Source: Pedobacter sp. Leaf194
Lineage (GTDB): Bacteria; Bacteroidota; Bacteroidia; Sphingobacteriales; Sphingobacteriaceae
Length of the DNA: 64,000 nucleotides
Reading direction: 5' to 3'
NCBI RefSeq assembly: GCF_001423945.1
Contig: NZ_LMPU01000008.1
Span: 186,001-250,000 of the forward strand
The position numbers were made by a program, and so were the translations under genes. Shown here piece after piece: positions 27,801-35,916 of the stretch. Every line of letters starts with the position of its first letter. Within the stretch, counting starts at the first letter, position 1. The notes under the pieces were generated by a model that searched no databases, was not told the origin of the DNA, and was given only the letters and a program-made list of their open reading frames with translations.

Positions 27801-28130
27801 TTTTTCCAAGTCCGACAGACCTTTAATCACCCTTTCAACTGAAACAAAGCCAGTTGCACTCACCTTCAGCGTATCGGGAAATCTCAGTATTGCCACCGAG
27901 AAATTGCCTTCCATATTCGCAAGTGTCATTCCCCCGCTAGCCCGGACTGTGGTAGTGATGGCATTAACCTTATCAGCAAGTACTACGTTCCCCTTCAGGG
28001 TGCCAAGTATTTTTCTTTTCGGTATTTCCTGACCTAAAGCGTTAAGGCCTGAAAGCAGCAGCAATAAAATTCCGCCAACATATAATATCAGGAGCCGTTT
28101 GGCCTTTTCCATTGTATTTATATATCTCAT
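24861..28130 (-). CDS. SusC/RagA TonB-linked outer-membrane transporter
   Basis: 1089 aa. After a signal segment (residues 12-33) comes a carboxypeptidase-D-like domain (GTLKGNVVLADKVNAITTTV) and then the TonB plug with TGTNILDRLLGQSSGL and GLGTINGPLDPLIVLDGFIYEG; the rest is a 22-strand barrel ending in the aromatic LGIRGSF. It is encoded between a TlpA gene (2 bases upstream) and SusD, one operon. Starts at 28130 or 28112 are both possible. Full length with no break. Confidence 0.95.
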   Translation of the reverse strand: MRYINTMEKAKRLLILYVGGILLLLLSGLNALGQEIPKRKILGTLKGNVVLADKVNAITTTVRASGGMTLANMEGNFSVAILRFPDTLKVSATGFVSVERVIKGLSDLEKPLTVKLVPAVTELGTVEINTGYQSVKGNEINGSVSVIDNKMLSARTGTNILDRLLGQSSGLLLNVGKANGNPQNKTGISIRGLGTINGPLDPLIVLDGFIYEGDINNINPLDIESATILKDASAASIYGARAGNGVIVLTSFKGKQNQKVIVSFNANATLRTMPDLFSSPQITPADYVDVEKFLFSKGYFDSRINIPYQALTPAVEILLAQRRGTLTATEANSSLEQLKTQDARQNYLDEFYRHALTMQYGLNLRGGSEKNSYYLSGSYDNARGETNAKSHRLNLLFNQEFKFSQKFSVATNFRISSLSTTSGAPAYNSLTSGGRLPAYLSFRDTNGRVLPLAFSYRQSFVDTLGNGRLLDWKYYPTEEYKQNISSRSQREIFGSVILRQRIFDFLSADLSYQYQRQDGKGTTNASVESYQARNLINSFTQLNRSTGVLRYLLPYGGILTTSNDETNSQTGRFQLNLDKNIGRHSINAIAGFEARMAQTRGSGNVIYGYLEDPLTYTNVDFISSYPNFITGSTAQIPSAGNNLSNTQYRFLSFYANAGYTFKGKYRLSGSVRKDGSNIFGANTNDQWNPLWSAGLGWSLSDESFYNIHWLPELTLTATYGYSGNVDLLKTASAVANYATSAVTGLPFARIRAINNPDLSWEQLSQFNIKADFALRKNRLRGSIGYFRKHGSDLYGPAPYDYTTWGGAATVLKNVADMEGYGIDAELHSLNISSTSLKWNTDFYFNSNQTRTLKYFYASTNATILNLVNGGNGISPIVGKPLYAVAAYKWGGLDANGNPQGYLNGNLSTDYNAIFAEASRTGDNVAFVGPTSPVYFGSLVNTFQYKNFVLSFNFSYKLGYYTTKSTISYASLVNSGIGHADYALRWQQPGDELKTNVPSFQYPLNSSRDAFYVGSEVNVISANQIRLDYVNLSYQLPAQKWKFPFRTLDLYLNAADLGVIWRENKLGIDPDYPKTFGISKAYTLGIRGSF

Positions 28131-28131
28131 C

Positions 28132-28704
28132 TTAAGGCTGTTTTACAGGTATATTAATATCTAGCCCGGCGATAAGTCGCCTGATGCTTCCCTCTTCAAG
28201 CGACTCGGAATCCGTAATCGCTTTAACACGGCGATCGGCACCAATCCATACATAATGCGGATAGTGGTAATGCTCAAACAGCTTTTTAGTCTGCTTGGTC
28301 ACCACGACAGGCAGCAAAATTTCTTCACGATTCTCCTTCCTTTTTTGAAGGAAATTTTCGACCGTAGAAAAGTCGTCCCGGCCAGAATCCGCTACCAGTA
28401 ACACCTGCATATGGTCACTGAAATTTCGTTGGATTTCTATAACATGTGGAAAAGCTGAGATACAGGCACCGCACCAGGTACCCCAGAAGTCAAGAATAAG
28501 GGCTTTGCCCTTGTAATCCGAAAATTTCAAGTTTCCGTGCTGGACATTCAAAGCCTGATCAAAGAATAGATCAGGAACCTTATCCCCAATAAGTAATGGT
28601 ATAACTTCTTGGAATGTATTTTTCTTTACCGTCTGCCCTTGAACACTCACCTTTAAAAAAAGGCAAAGCGTGGCCACGACGATCAATATCATCGATTTTT
28701 TCAT
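28132..28704 (-). CDS. TlpA-like thioredoxin-fold protein
   Basis: 190 aa with a signal peptide (residues 1-23) and a thioredoxin fold. The active-site motif WGTWCGACISAFP is near residues 69-81, with a cis-Pro region (HYPHYVWI) near 148. TlpA/ResA-like proteins reduce periplasmic disulfides. The gene leads the TlpA-SusC-SusD operon and is separated from susC by one base. Together with the MauE protein across the convergent gap it suggests disulfide handling linked to SusCD transport. A promoter upstream of 28704 is not clear by eye. Confidence 0.9.
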   Translation of the reverse strand: MKKSMILIVVATLCLFLKVSVQGQTVKKNTFQEVIPLLIGDKVPDLFFDQALNVQHGNLKFSDYKGKALILDFWGTWCGACISAFPHVIEIQRNFSDHMQVLLVADSGRDDFSTVENFLQKRKENREEILLPVVVTKQTKKLFEHYHYPHYVWIGADRRVKAITDSESLEEGSIRRLIAGLDINIPVKQP

Positions 28705-29325
28705 AAAATTTTAAGTTAGTTGATTTAAATATTTAAAACCATAAGGGAATGGAAGAAGAAACGGAACAGGCGAACCAATACCAAATTTACAATCTAGATA
28801 TAACTGTTCCGTTTTCTAGCGGTTTAGCTAGACGGGATTTTTAGGCTTCAGTGCATATAACCTGTCGAAAGGACAAGTTAGCGGAACCGAGGGTTGAATG
28901 TTGAGAAAATTCGGGAAATCAAGCGCAAAGCAATCCCAATCAAAAAGAATTAATGATTCAAGATTTTTCCAGATGCAATGTATTTGATTCATACCCGTAT
29001 TGGTTATACGAGTCTTGTAAAAAGAGCACTATAGCAGGGCTCTAAATACCGGATTGCAGGTTTCTCACGACCTATGAAACGATATACAATAGAGCCCACA
29101 ACTCTATAGTGTGTACGAAAGTACGCAAAATATAGTCATGGGCATTAGTCTATTGTCTCTTTCAATTGGCAAGTGTGAGAATTTGCAATCGAGACTCTTG
29201 AATAATACCACTTAAGTTTTAGGAGCAACTTTCTCCCTTTGATTGAGTAAATATAGGTAAAAAAATGCAAAAAACCTCACTATACTGGGTCGACCCCTAA
29301 AAACTTTATTCTTTACTTCGTTCAA
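28705..29325. other. Gap with interlocking inverted repeats
   Basis: No ORF of value. Repeats at 29027-29034 with 29104-29111 (CACTATAG / CTATAGTG) and at 29037-29043 with 29091-29097 (GGGCTCT / AGAGCCC) form one broken stem. A second arm in its loop (about 29053-29068) pairs with about 29174-29188 outside it. This may be a structured RNA or a mobile-element remnant. Confidence 0.5.
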
Positions 29326-29589
29326 ATGGGTAAGGCGTCGGTAATCGAACAATTCGTGATCGATAAGGTACGAGAAATTAGGCTCTTAAAAGAAGTTAGC
29401 CAAGCGAGCCTGTCTATTCAAATGGGTTTAAGCGCTAAATTTGTTGGAAACGTTGAAAGTCCAAATCAGCCCAATAAATACAACATAAATCATTTGAATA
29501 AAATTGCTTTCATTCTAGGTTGTTCTGTAAAGGATTTCTTTCCTGATGTACCAATTGATATTGAACTGCAAAAAACTTATAATAAATAA
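29326..29589 (+). CDS. XRE-type HTH protein
   Basis: 87 aa, one Xre-like helix-turn-helix: VREIRLLKEVSQASLSIQMG, then SAKFVGNVESPNQPNKYNINHLNKIAFILGCSVKDFFPD, with the key recognition helix around residues 34-45. The spacing resembles small Bacteroidota XRE regulators found beside LytTR systems. It is 90 bases upstream of the LytTR gene on the same strand. The product is short and has no ligand domain. Confidence 0.88.
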   Translation: MGKASVIEQFVIDKVREIRLLKEVSQASLSIQMGLSAKFVGNVESPNQPNKYNINHLNKIAFILGCSVKDFFPDVPIDIELQKTYNK

Positions 29590-29678
29590 TATTACCCTCT
29601 TTTAATCATTCCCGTCTGAACTTTAATTTATTTCTATGATCTAAATCGTCCATCTATTAACCAAACTCTCAACAGCTT

Positions 29679-30410
29679 ATGAAAAGTAAGTTAAGATGTG
29701 TTATCATCGATGATGAAAAGCACGCCATCACCCTACTCACTGGGTACATTGCAACTATCCCATTACTAGAACTCGTAAAGACCTTTACGGATCCAATCAA
29801 AGCCCTTTCAAACATTTATTCAGAAGACAAGATCGACATCATATTCCTTGATATTGAGATGCCCCACATCGATGGAATTGAATTGGCTACTCAACTAAAG
29901 TCTAAGTCAAAAGCGATAATATTTACAAGCGCATATCAACAGTATACAATTGATGCATTTGACTTACGGGTAACTCAGTTTCTTGTGAAACCAATTAAGC
30001 TATCCAAATTTACAAAAGTGCTAATGGATGTCATTGATGTTGATTTCGCTGATACCGAAAAAGGAGGAAAAAATATTGTGTTTATAAAAACCGGCGAAAA
30101 AGGAAAGCTCACCAGAGTGCATAAGCAGGATATTTTATATTTTGAAGGTGCAAAAAATTATGTAAATATGGTCACAACTCAATGTGAGCAACTGGTATAC
30201 CTGACCTTGAAAGAAGTAGAAGAATTGCTTTGTTCGGATCTATTTTACCGGGTGCACCGTTCTCACGTGATCAATGCAAAAAAAATCGAAAAAATTGTTG
30301 GTAACACGATAAACTTAGGAAGCGGCTACCAGGTACAGATGGGCAATTTTTATAAGGATGGTTTGATTAAATTTTTAGAAGAAAAAACGTTGATGTCCGG
30401 CCGAACATAA
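29679..30410 (+). CDS. LytTR family response regulator
   Basis: 243 aa with an N-terminal receiver (IIDDEKHA near 9-16, phosphoacceptor D58 in IIFLDIEMP, a Thr/Ser region near 90 and a Lys in VKPIKL near 106-111). The C-terminal LytTR DNA-binding domain runs from about 135 (IVFIKTGEKGKLTRVHKQDILYFEG, then FYRVHRSHVINAKKI). The partner kinase is downstream on the same strand, and a small peptide gene lies between them on the opposite strand. LytTR systems in Bacteroidota control secretion, competence or peptide signalling. Confidence 0.93.
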   Translation: MKSKLRCVIIDDEKHAITLLTGYIATIPLLELVKTFTDPIKALSNIYSEDKIDIIFLDIEMPHIDGIELATQLKSKSKAIIFTSAYQQYTIDAFDLRVTQFLVKPIKLSKFTKVLMDVIDVDFADTEKGGKNIVFIKTGEKGKLTRVHKQDILYFEGAKNYVNMVTTQCEQLVYLTLKEVEELLCSDLFYRVHRSHVINAKKIEKIVGNTINLGSGYQVQMGNFYKDGLIKFLEEKTLMSGRT

Positions 30411-30423
30411 TCTTTAATTATCC

Positions 30424-30567
30424 TTATTTCCCATTGACCACATGGGTACCGGTGGAAAGGATAATAATACTTGTTGCTGTAGGGTCTGTGCTCAGACGCT
30501 CTTGCTGTGGTGCTGATCTATAAACGAATACTGTTCTTTTGACCAACTTTTTAGGGCTTTGTTTCAT
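30424..30567 (-). CDS. Candidate 47-aa peptide gene opposite the TCS
   Basis: ATG at 30567 gives a 47-aa product starting MKQSPKKLVKRTVFVY, then TDPTATSIIILSTGTHVVNGK. It has a basic N-terminus and a Thr/Ile-rich C-terminus, the general look of a ribosomally made precursor peptide. It sits head-to-head with the kinase gene if that gene starts at 30662, leaving 94 bases between them for divergent promoters. No family is recognised; a signal or natural-product precursor is inference. Confidence 0.5.
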   Translation of the reverse strand: MKQSPKKLVKRTVFVYRSAPQQERLSTDPTATSIIILSTGTHVVNGK

Positions 30568-30661
30568 GCTTTTTTTTCTTGAAACTAGCCTGTTATTTAC
30601 CTTCAATATAAGTTATTACACCGCGGATAGTGGTGGTTACACCAGTGTGAATCTCGCCTAC

Positions 30662-31747
30662 ATGAAGAAATTTTTAGCGAAACTAGACAGCTACAAAATC
30701 CATATAAGAAGCTGGTTGCTTTTTATCCCGATTGAAATCACGGTAGTTGGCTTGGCGTCCGGTGTTTTCGGAAGTCCTGGTATTTATATTGTGCATTATG
30801 CGTTAAACATCGCATTGTTCTACCTATGTGGGGATTTGATTTACCCACTGGTATTTAAAAAAAGAATCGTCTGGATTTGGAAGTTGCCATTATCGTTGTT
30901 GGCAATTTATTCGTGCTATTTATTCGTTAACTATTTCGTGGACTATTATATAAACAAACATACCTCATGGCTGCTCTTTGATAAAATCATTTTCAATAGC
31001 CGCTACGCATTTGGGGTATTGTGGAGGGCCTTACAATTCATGGGCTTTTCTGCCTTCTATTATCTTTTCAAAGCGTATAACCGGGCAATTTTGACAAAGG
31101 CACAATTGGAACAGGACAGATATAATTCTATGCTAACCCAAAAAGAAACAGAGGTTAAGCTTAGCTATGCAACTAATGCATATTTGAAAGCACAAATAAA
31201 TCCCCATCTACTATTTAACACCCTAAGCGCAATCTACACGGATATCTATATGAGCTCGCCACGTTCCGCGGAAGCAGTTATGACACTCTCGGAAGTAATG
31301 AGGTTTAGCATTGATTGTGAAAACACAGATGAATTGATCACATTAGGAGAAGAGATTGACCAGGTAGAAAATTTAATCAAGCTTCATCAGACCAGGTTCG
31401 AAGATGAATTGAATATTCAGTTTACATACGAGGATGAATTAAGAGCTGTGAAGTTCATTCCTTTGATTTTATTAACAGTTGCGGAAAATCTTTTTAAGCA
31501 TGGGCTTCATACGGATCAAAACATTCCTGCAACACTTAGCTTAAAACTAATCGAGGATACACTTACCATTACTTCCCGGAACTTGATAAATCAAAATAAA
31601 AAGAAAACTGGATTTGGAAAAGGACTTGAAAATATCCGGCAACGGATATCCCTGATATATGCAAAAGATGCTCAGTTCGACGTTCAAAGTGATGAGAAAT
31701 TTTTCAGGCTAACCATTAACGTAAAAGGTGTAGAAGTTGAAAAATAA
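30662..31747 (+). CDS. LytS-like sensor histidine kinase
   Basis: I choose ATG 30662 (361 aa) over a TTG at 30539 because the longer form overlaps the opposed peptide gene and has an odd hydrophobic extension. Several membrane spans follow (about 17-39, 43-60, 72-90, 110-135), then a His_kinase domain with AQINPHLLFNTL near 176-187 (phospho-acceptor His) and HATPase motifs (VAENLFKHG near 276 and a GFGKGLENIRQR G-box near 317). It is the cognate partner of the LytTR protein. Confidence 0.9.
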   Translation: MKKFLAKLDSYKIHIRSWLLFIPIEITVVGLASGVFGSPGIYIVHYALNIALFYLCGDLIYPLVFKKRIVWIWKLPLSLLAIYSCYLFVNYFVDYYINKHTSWLLFDKIIFNSRYAFGVLWRALQFMGFSAFYYLFKAYNRAILTKAQLEQDRYNSMLTQKETEVKLSYATNAYLKAQINPHLLFNTLSAIYTDIYMSSPRSAEAVMTLSEVMRFSIDCENTDELITLGEEIDQVENLIKLHQTRFEDELNIQFTYEDELRAVKFIPLILLTVAENLFKHGLHTDQNIPATLSLKLIEDTLTITSRNLINQNKKKTGFGKGLENIRQRISLIYAKDAQFDVQSDEKFFRLTINVKGVEVEK

Positions 31748-31772
31748 ACACTGTCAGACTAAGATTACAAGA

Positions 31773-31799
31773 TTGCTACATCCCTGTCAGGGATAGCAA
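31773..31799 (+). terminator. Hairpin after the kinase gene
   Basis: Stem TTGCTA plus TCCCT with their complements, separated by a 2-base bulge and a 3-base loop; CCTTTT follows a few bases on. Moderate terminator. Confidence 0.65.
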
Positions 31800-31956
31800 C
31801 AGCATCCTTTTGGAACAAAAGATATCGTGGATAGCCCGGCCAAAGGGACAGCCGAATTACTTCAAGAGTGACTAAAAAAATTAGACTCAACAGGCATGGC
31901 GGTCTGTTGTTCAGAAACTTATTTGCTATTATTTTAGCAATACTAGTGTTCGTGAC

Positions 31957-32172
31957 ATGATAAGTAAAGCATCAACACCAGAGCGGATTTTATTATTTAA
32001 AGATAGGGTTCTAGTCGTTTCACAAGTAAAGGGCGACCTGTCCTTATTTAGAATTATGTCTGATGGGGTTTTCAAAGGGTATATCCAGAAACGCGGTGGC
32101 GACTTTTTCAGGGTGGATGGCAGTTCAATAAGTGACGAAAAACTTGTTTTTCTATGCGAAGCAATGATGTAA
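31957..32172 (+). CDS. Small unknown protein, paralogue 1
   Basis: 71 aa, soluble. The order LFRIMSDGVFKGYIQKRGGDFFRVD near 29-53, then SDEKLVFLCEAM, matches the next gene: [FY]-x-IM-x-[DN] ... G-x-I-x-KR ... aromatic, then an acidic helix. The two genes overlap by 19 bases in different frames. Both look like small beta-rich domains followed by a helix. No named family recognised; possible regulators or antitoxin-like proteins. Confidence 0.6.
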   Translation: MISKASTPERILLFKDRVLVVSQVKGDLSLFRIMSDGVFKGYIQKRGGDFFRVDGSSISDEKLVFLCEAMM

Positions 32173-32402
32173 TATTCATAGCTGGTTTTGGAAACGAGCA
32201 TAAAGTCGTGAAGTTAACTTCTTCTAATGGCCGTGACGGCAATATTTATCATATCATGATGGATAATTATTATTCTGGTATGATTATAAAAAGACTTAAA
32301 TGGGATGTTTGTTTCCAGATTTACACCGACGAATACACGCAAGCAGAAGTTGATACCTTAATTGGAAGGGTGAGTGGCTATATAGACATAACGGATTTAT
32401 GA
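32154..32402 (+). CDS. Small unknown protein, paralogue 2
   Basis: 82 aa, overlapping the previous gene by 19 bases in another frame. It repeats that gene's pattern (IYHIMMDNYYSGMIIKR near 31-47, then an aromatic strand and a helix TQAEVDTLIGRV). It is therefore a likely duplicate with low identity. It has an extra N-terminal strand (VIFIAGFGNEHKVVKLTS). The pair lies just before the mobilisation genes of the opposite strand. Confidence 0.6.
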   Translation: MRSNDVIFIAGFGNEHKVVKLTSSNGRDGNIYHIMMDNYYSGMIIKRLKWDVCFQIYTDEYTQAEVDTLIGRVSGYIDITDL

Positions 32403-32656
32403 AGTCACAAAAATTCAATTGCACCATGACTGCATCTTCTTGAAAGTTAAGTTTAGTAAAGAGAATAACTTCTCCGCGTCAATGGACGATATTTGCTGAA
32501 GCACCGAATGAATCGTAGCTAAAACGAATACTATTACGATTGAGGTAAGAATCTGATTAAACAACATTATCGTTGACATTTAGCATTTTAAGAATCAAGG
32601 TCAGTTGATTTGTCGTGACGCAATGAAGTAAATCAAAATAAGCAATGAGCAAATCT

Positions 32657-34684
32657 TCAAAAGGAAACCGATTGTTGCTGGTCTTCTCCATGGTTTTTTT
32701 GTTGTTTTTTGCTGTTTGATGAATTCTGCATATCCTGACCGATATTTTGCTTTTCGCATTCGGTTCTTAATAAATCGGAAATGTCCTGTTTGATGCGTTT
32801 GTAATTTTCCTCTACGTCGAGTGGACTTAAGTTCCTTACGAGAGGGATTTCCTGATAACCCTTTTCTTCTAACTCAATTGCTGCATGGTCATTCTGGATT
32901 TCTGCGTGAAACATTTTCAGCTTAATGCGCTCTTCAGGATTATCTGCAACCATGCCTACGAATTCACCGGAACTCAGGGCAGCTATCTTACTTGCAGGGA
33001 TCGCATAATCCATCTGCATGGCTTTGGTGATCGAAGTATCGGAAGAATTGATGCTCAGTGAATCTTTATGCTGTGCGATTTTACCAAAGTTTTCAGACAA
33101 GGTTTTTGCAGTTGAGCCTGTCACCTGTCCGGATATTATGTTGCCGATAATACCTGTGATCACATCGGCCTCCTCGGCGCCATAGTCTTTTTTCAGCTGA
33201 CTAAAATCCTGAACAGCGAGGCATGTTGCAACCTTGTTACTTCTCGCGGTCGCGATCAGGGAATCCATGTTATTAAAGTAAATGGTCGGAAATTCATCAA
33301 ATATAAGGCTGCTCTTAAACTGGTTCTTCCTGTTCACCAGTTTTATCATCCGGGAAATATATAAAGAGAGCACTGCACCATATACCTGAAGTTTTTGGGG
33401 ATTATTGCCTACACAAACAATTTTAGGCTCCAAGGGATTGTTAATGTCAAGGGTGAAATCATTCCCGCTGAGGACATAATACAACTGGGGCGAAGAAAGT
33501 CTTGCCAGTCCAATTTTTGCTGATGCTATCTGCCCTTCTAGTTGCGCCATGGCATTGTTGTTATAGGCAGAAATGAAGGGGTTGATTAAGACCAGGATTT
33601 CATCCTGCGTTTTGAGTACTGCAAACAGTCTGTCATAATCGCTTTGCATAAGTTCGATGACATGTGGCAGTGTACAAAAGCGCCCACCCTCGAACCTGCG
33701 CAGGTACCATATGCATGCGGTAAGGAAGTTTATTGGCGACTCCACAAAAAAATCCCCTTGTTTTTTTATCCAGTCCCTGTTGAGTCCCATCATTATGGTT
33801 CGCGAGGCTTCTGTTGCATCTGTTATATCATCCATAGCCAGGGGATCCAGTGGATTGCAGCGGTGAGAGCAGCTCAAATCATCGAAGTTTATCACAAAAA
33901 AGCTAGGTTTGATTTTGTAGCTATCATAGTTACGCAGCAATTTATTGTAGGCAATTTTACTCAGGTCATCGAATTTAAAGTCATAGATAAACATTGAGAA
34001 ACCCTTTTTTATATGCTGGTCAATAATGTGGCGAATGACAAAATAAGACTTCCCTGCCCCAGGTGTTCCCGCCACTAACAGTCCCCGGAATGGATTGATA
34101 ATATTTATATAGCTGTTTCTAACTTCTTTGCCCAATCTGTATTTTGCCGGCAGGTTAACCGAATACTCATTGTCAAGCAATCTTTCCTCCTGTGGAAAGG
34201 TTTCATTCTCTTCATTAAAAATATCTTTTTTCAGGCTTTGCTTAATTATCCGAGATAGCCTGATGCCACCGGCAAGTACCATGAGATAACCGGCACTGGT
34301 GGTGAGTATGTAGGCTAACGCGCAATACATTTTTGGAAAAGGTAAATACAAAGCAAACGTTGAAGTAAAATACACAGTCGCGCCTGCTATCAAAAGGGTA
34401 ACCATAAGCCTGACATCAATTGCTTCTTCCTTTTTTCCTTTAGCACCAATCAGGGAAATGATAAGTAGCAGTAAGGCGGCTAGCTTCGGATTATACAGGT
34501 TTTCAAAAAGTTTGGTGCCAGCGATCTTGCCCATGATTTTTGTCGTAACTGCTGACGTCCAGTCAATGCTTTCAAATGCCTGGTAGCAGGCCAGATAAAT
34601 ATGTATTGTCAGAATCAGCAGGCTTACCAAACGCGTCAAATCAATAATTTTTCGCAATCCCTGAACATCTTCTCCGGTGTTCAT
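32657..34684 (-). CDS. mobC: MobC, VirD4-type coupling protein
   Basis: A 675-aa protein with N-terminal membrane spans (about 17-35, 65-80, 90-107, 128-145) and a TraD/TraG-like P-loop domain. Walker A is AGTPGAGKSYF near 204-214 and a Walker B-like SLIFDEFPTIY lies near 460-470. The C-terminal tail is polar and Gln/Lys-rich. It couples relaxase-bound DNA to the transfer channel. Its ATG overlaps the mobB stop (ATGA). Typical Bacteroides mobABC order. Confidence 0.93.
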   Translation of the reverse strand: MNTGEDVQGLRKIIDLTRLVSLLILTIHIYLACYQAFESIDWTSAVTTKIMGKIAGTKLFENLYNPKLAALLLLIISLIGAKGKKEEAIDVRLMVTLLIAGATVYFTSTFALYLPFPKMYCALAYILTTSAGYLMVLAGGIRLSRIIKQSLKKDIFNEENETFPQEERLLDNEYSVNLPAKYRLGKEVRNSYINIINPFRGLLVAGTPGAGKSYFVIRHIIDQHIKKGFSMFIYDFKFDDLSKIAYNKLLRNYDSYKIKPSFFVINFDDLSCSHRCNPLDPLAMDDITDATEASRTIMMGLNRDWIKKQGDFFVESPINFLTACIWYLRRFEGGRFCTLPHVIELMQSDYDRLFAVLKTQDEILVLINPFISAYNNNAMAQLEGQIASAKIGLARLSSPQLYYVLSGNDFTLDINNPLEPKIVCVGNNPQKLQVYGAVLSLYISRMIKLVNRKNQFKSSLIFDEFPTIYFNNMDSLIATARSNKVATCLAVQDFSQLKKDYGAEEADVITGIIGNIISGQVTGSTAKTLSENFGKIAQHKDSLSINSSDTSITKAMQMDYAIPASKIAALSSGEFVGMVADNPEERIKLKMFHAEIQNDHAAIELEEKGYQEIPLVRNLSPLDVEENYKRIKQDISDLLRTECEKQNIGQDMQNSSNSKKQQKNHGEDQQQSVSF

Positions 34685-35916
34685 AGGCCTAAGTTTTGAG
34701 TCGGGTTCTTACCTTTTTTCTTCTTTCTTTTCCTGTGCGTTTTCATAATGGGATCGGGTTCGTCCTTAATAGATAGGCTTTCTAGTATTGTAGCGTTCAG
34801 GGGAGCTGATGATCGTTCGGCTTGAAGCGAAATGTTCATCGACAGCGGTTTTTTGAGATAAGTTTTGAGCTCATCCTGACCAGATATCATGTGTGATATT
34901 GAAGCAGCACTGTATTCTTTTCCAAGAGCGCTTCCATTAAATACGGTCAGGTTTTTATGATCAACAAATGTTAGTCCGTATAATAAGCCTTCATTGTTCC
35001 GTCGATAGATAAGCGCGATTTGCTCAGCCGCCAATTCATTTTGAAATGTTTTTGTACTAATCAGATGATATTTTTGAATCACATTATCTATCCTGCGCTT
35101 CAGGTCATCCTTTTTAGTTTTTCGTTTTTCTTTGTTGAGATCGTAACATTTTTCCAGGGCCTGAATGGTTACGCCCTTATAAATAGAACTTGCTTTAATT
35201 GGGACGCCAACGGGATTTCCATTATTATCCATAATGGAATAAAGCAGACCATTATTTTTGAACATTTGCGTATTCTCCTCTCCCCTGTTTGCAAGGACTT
35301 TGAAAAGGGAAAGCACCGCCTTATATTCCTGGAAAGAGGTAAAAGTATAATCCCTTACTACTGACTGTGTAATATTTGCAATCTGCCTTTTGGTCGGTTT
35401 TGAGCCATATTCCGCCACGCGGAGATAGGGATCATTTTTTAATGACCTGCCCTTCGCCTGCACTAGATTATACTTCTTTTCGAGCTCAATCCTTGCGGGC
35501 TCTGAAAGACTACTACCAATTGACTGCGTTTTGACACGTTCACCATTCCTTCGTATCGAGGTTGTAGCGATATGCAGGTGTGGGTGATCGGTATCGAAGT
35601 GTCGGTATGCAATGAATGGCTGATCGCCGAGACCAATTCTCTCCATGTATTCGGCGGCAATTTGCTGGAAGCGCTCGTTGTCTAATTTATCGTCTTTATG
35701 AAAACTTAGAGAAATATGCATGGCATTTGTTTTAGATCTGGTGTTAAGTTTTGTCAGTTGGTTAAATCTTCCAATTTTCTGGAACAGATTTAAGTTTTCT
35801 ATATCTGTGGCAAAACCACTCGCCAATAAAATTGTCGCATTCCCCTCACTTACTTTCTGCTCATTGTAACTGAGCATTCCACGTATTGACTTACCGCTTA
35901 CGATTCTGGCAACCAT
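34681..35916 (-). CDS. mobB: MobB relaxase (MOBP-like)
   Basis: 411 aa with the relaxase N-terminal domain. A metal-binding histidine triad (TDHPHLHIATT, H111, H113 and H115) and an upstream MHISLSFHK (H67, H73) are visible. A tyrosine nucleophile is probably in the N-terminal Y17 or Y90 region. It nicks at oriT and pilots the strand. It overlaps mobA (by 19 bases) and mobC (by 4 bases), a tight mobilisation operon. The C-terminus is basic. Confidence 0.92.
   Translation of the reverse strand: MVARIVSGKSIRGMLSYNEQKVSEGNATILLASGFATDIENLNLFQKIGRFNQLTKLNTRSKTNAMHISLSFHKDDKLDNERFQQIAAEYMERIGLGDQPFIAYRHFDTDHPHLHIATTSIRRNGERVKTQSIGSSLSEPARIELEKKYNLVQAKGRSLKNDPYLRVAEYGSKPTKRQIANITQSVVRDYTFTSFQEYKAVLSLFKVLANRGEENTQMFKNNGLLYSIMDNNGNPVGVPIKASSIYKGVTIQALEKCYDLNKEKRKTKKDDLKRRIDNVIQKYHLISTKTFQNELAAEQIALIYRRNNEGLLYGLTFVDHKNLTVFNGSALGKEYSAASISHMISGQDELKTYLKKPLSMNISLQAERSSAPLNATILESLSIKDEPDPIMKTHRKRKKKKGKNPTQNLGL

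Noticed and set aside
30539..30661. TTG start extending the kinase by 41 residues
   Set aside because: Overlaps the opposed peptide gene and adds an atypical hydrophobic stretch; ATG 30662 is better.
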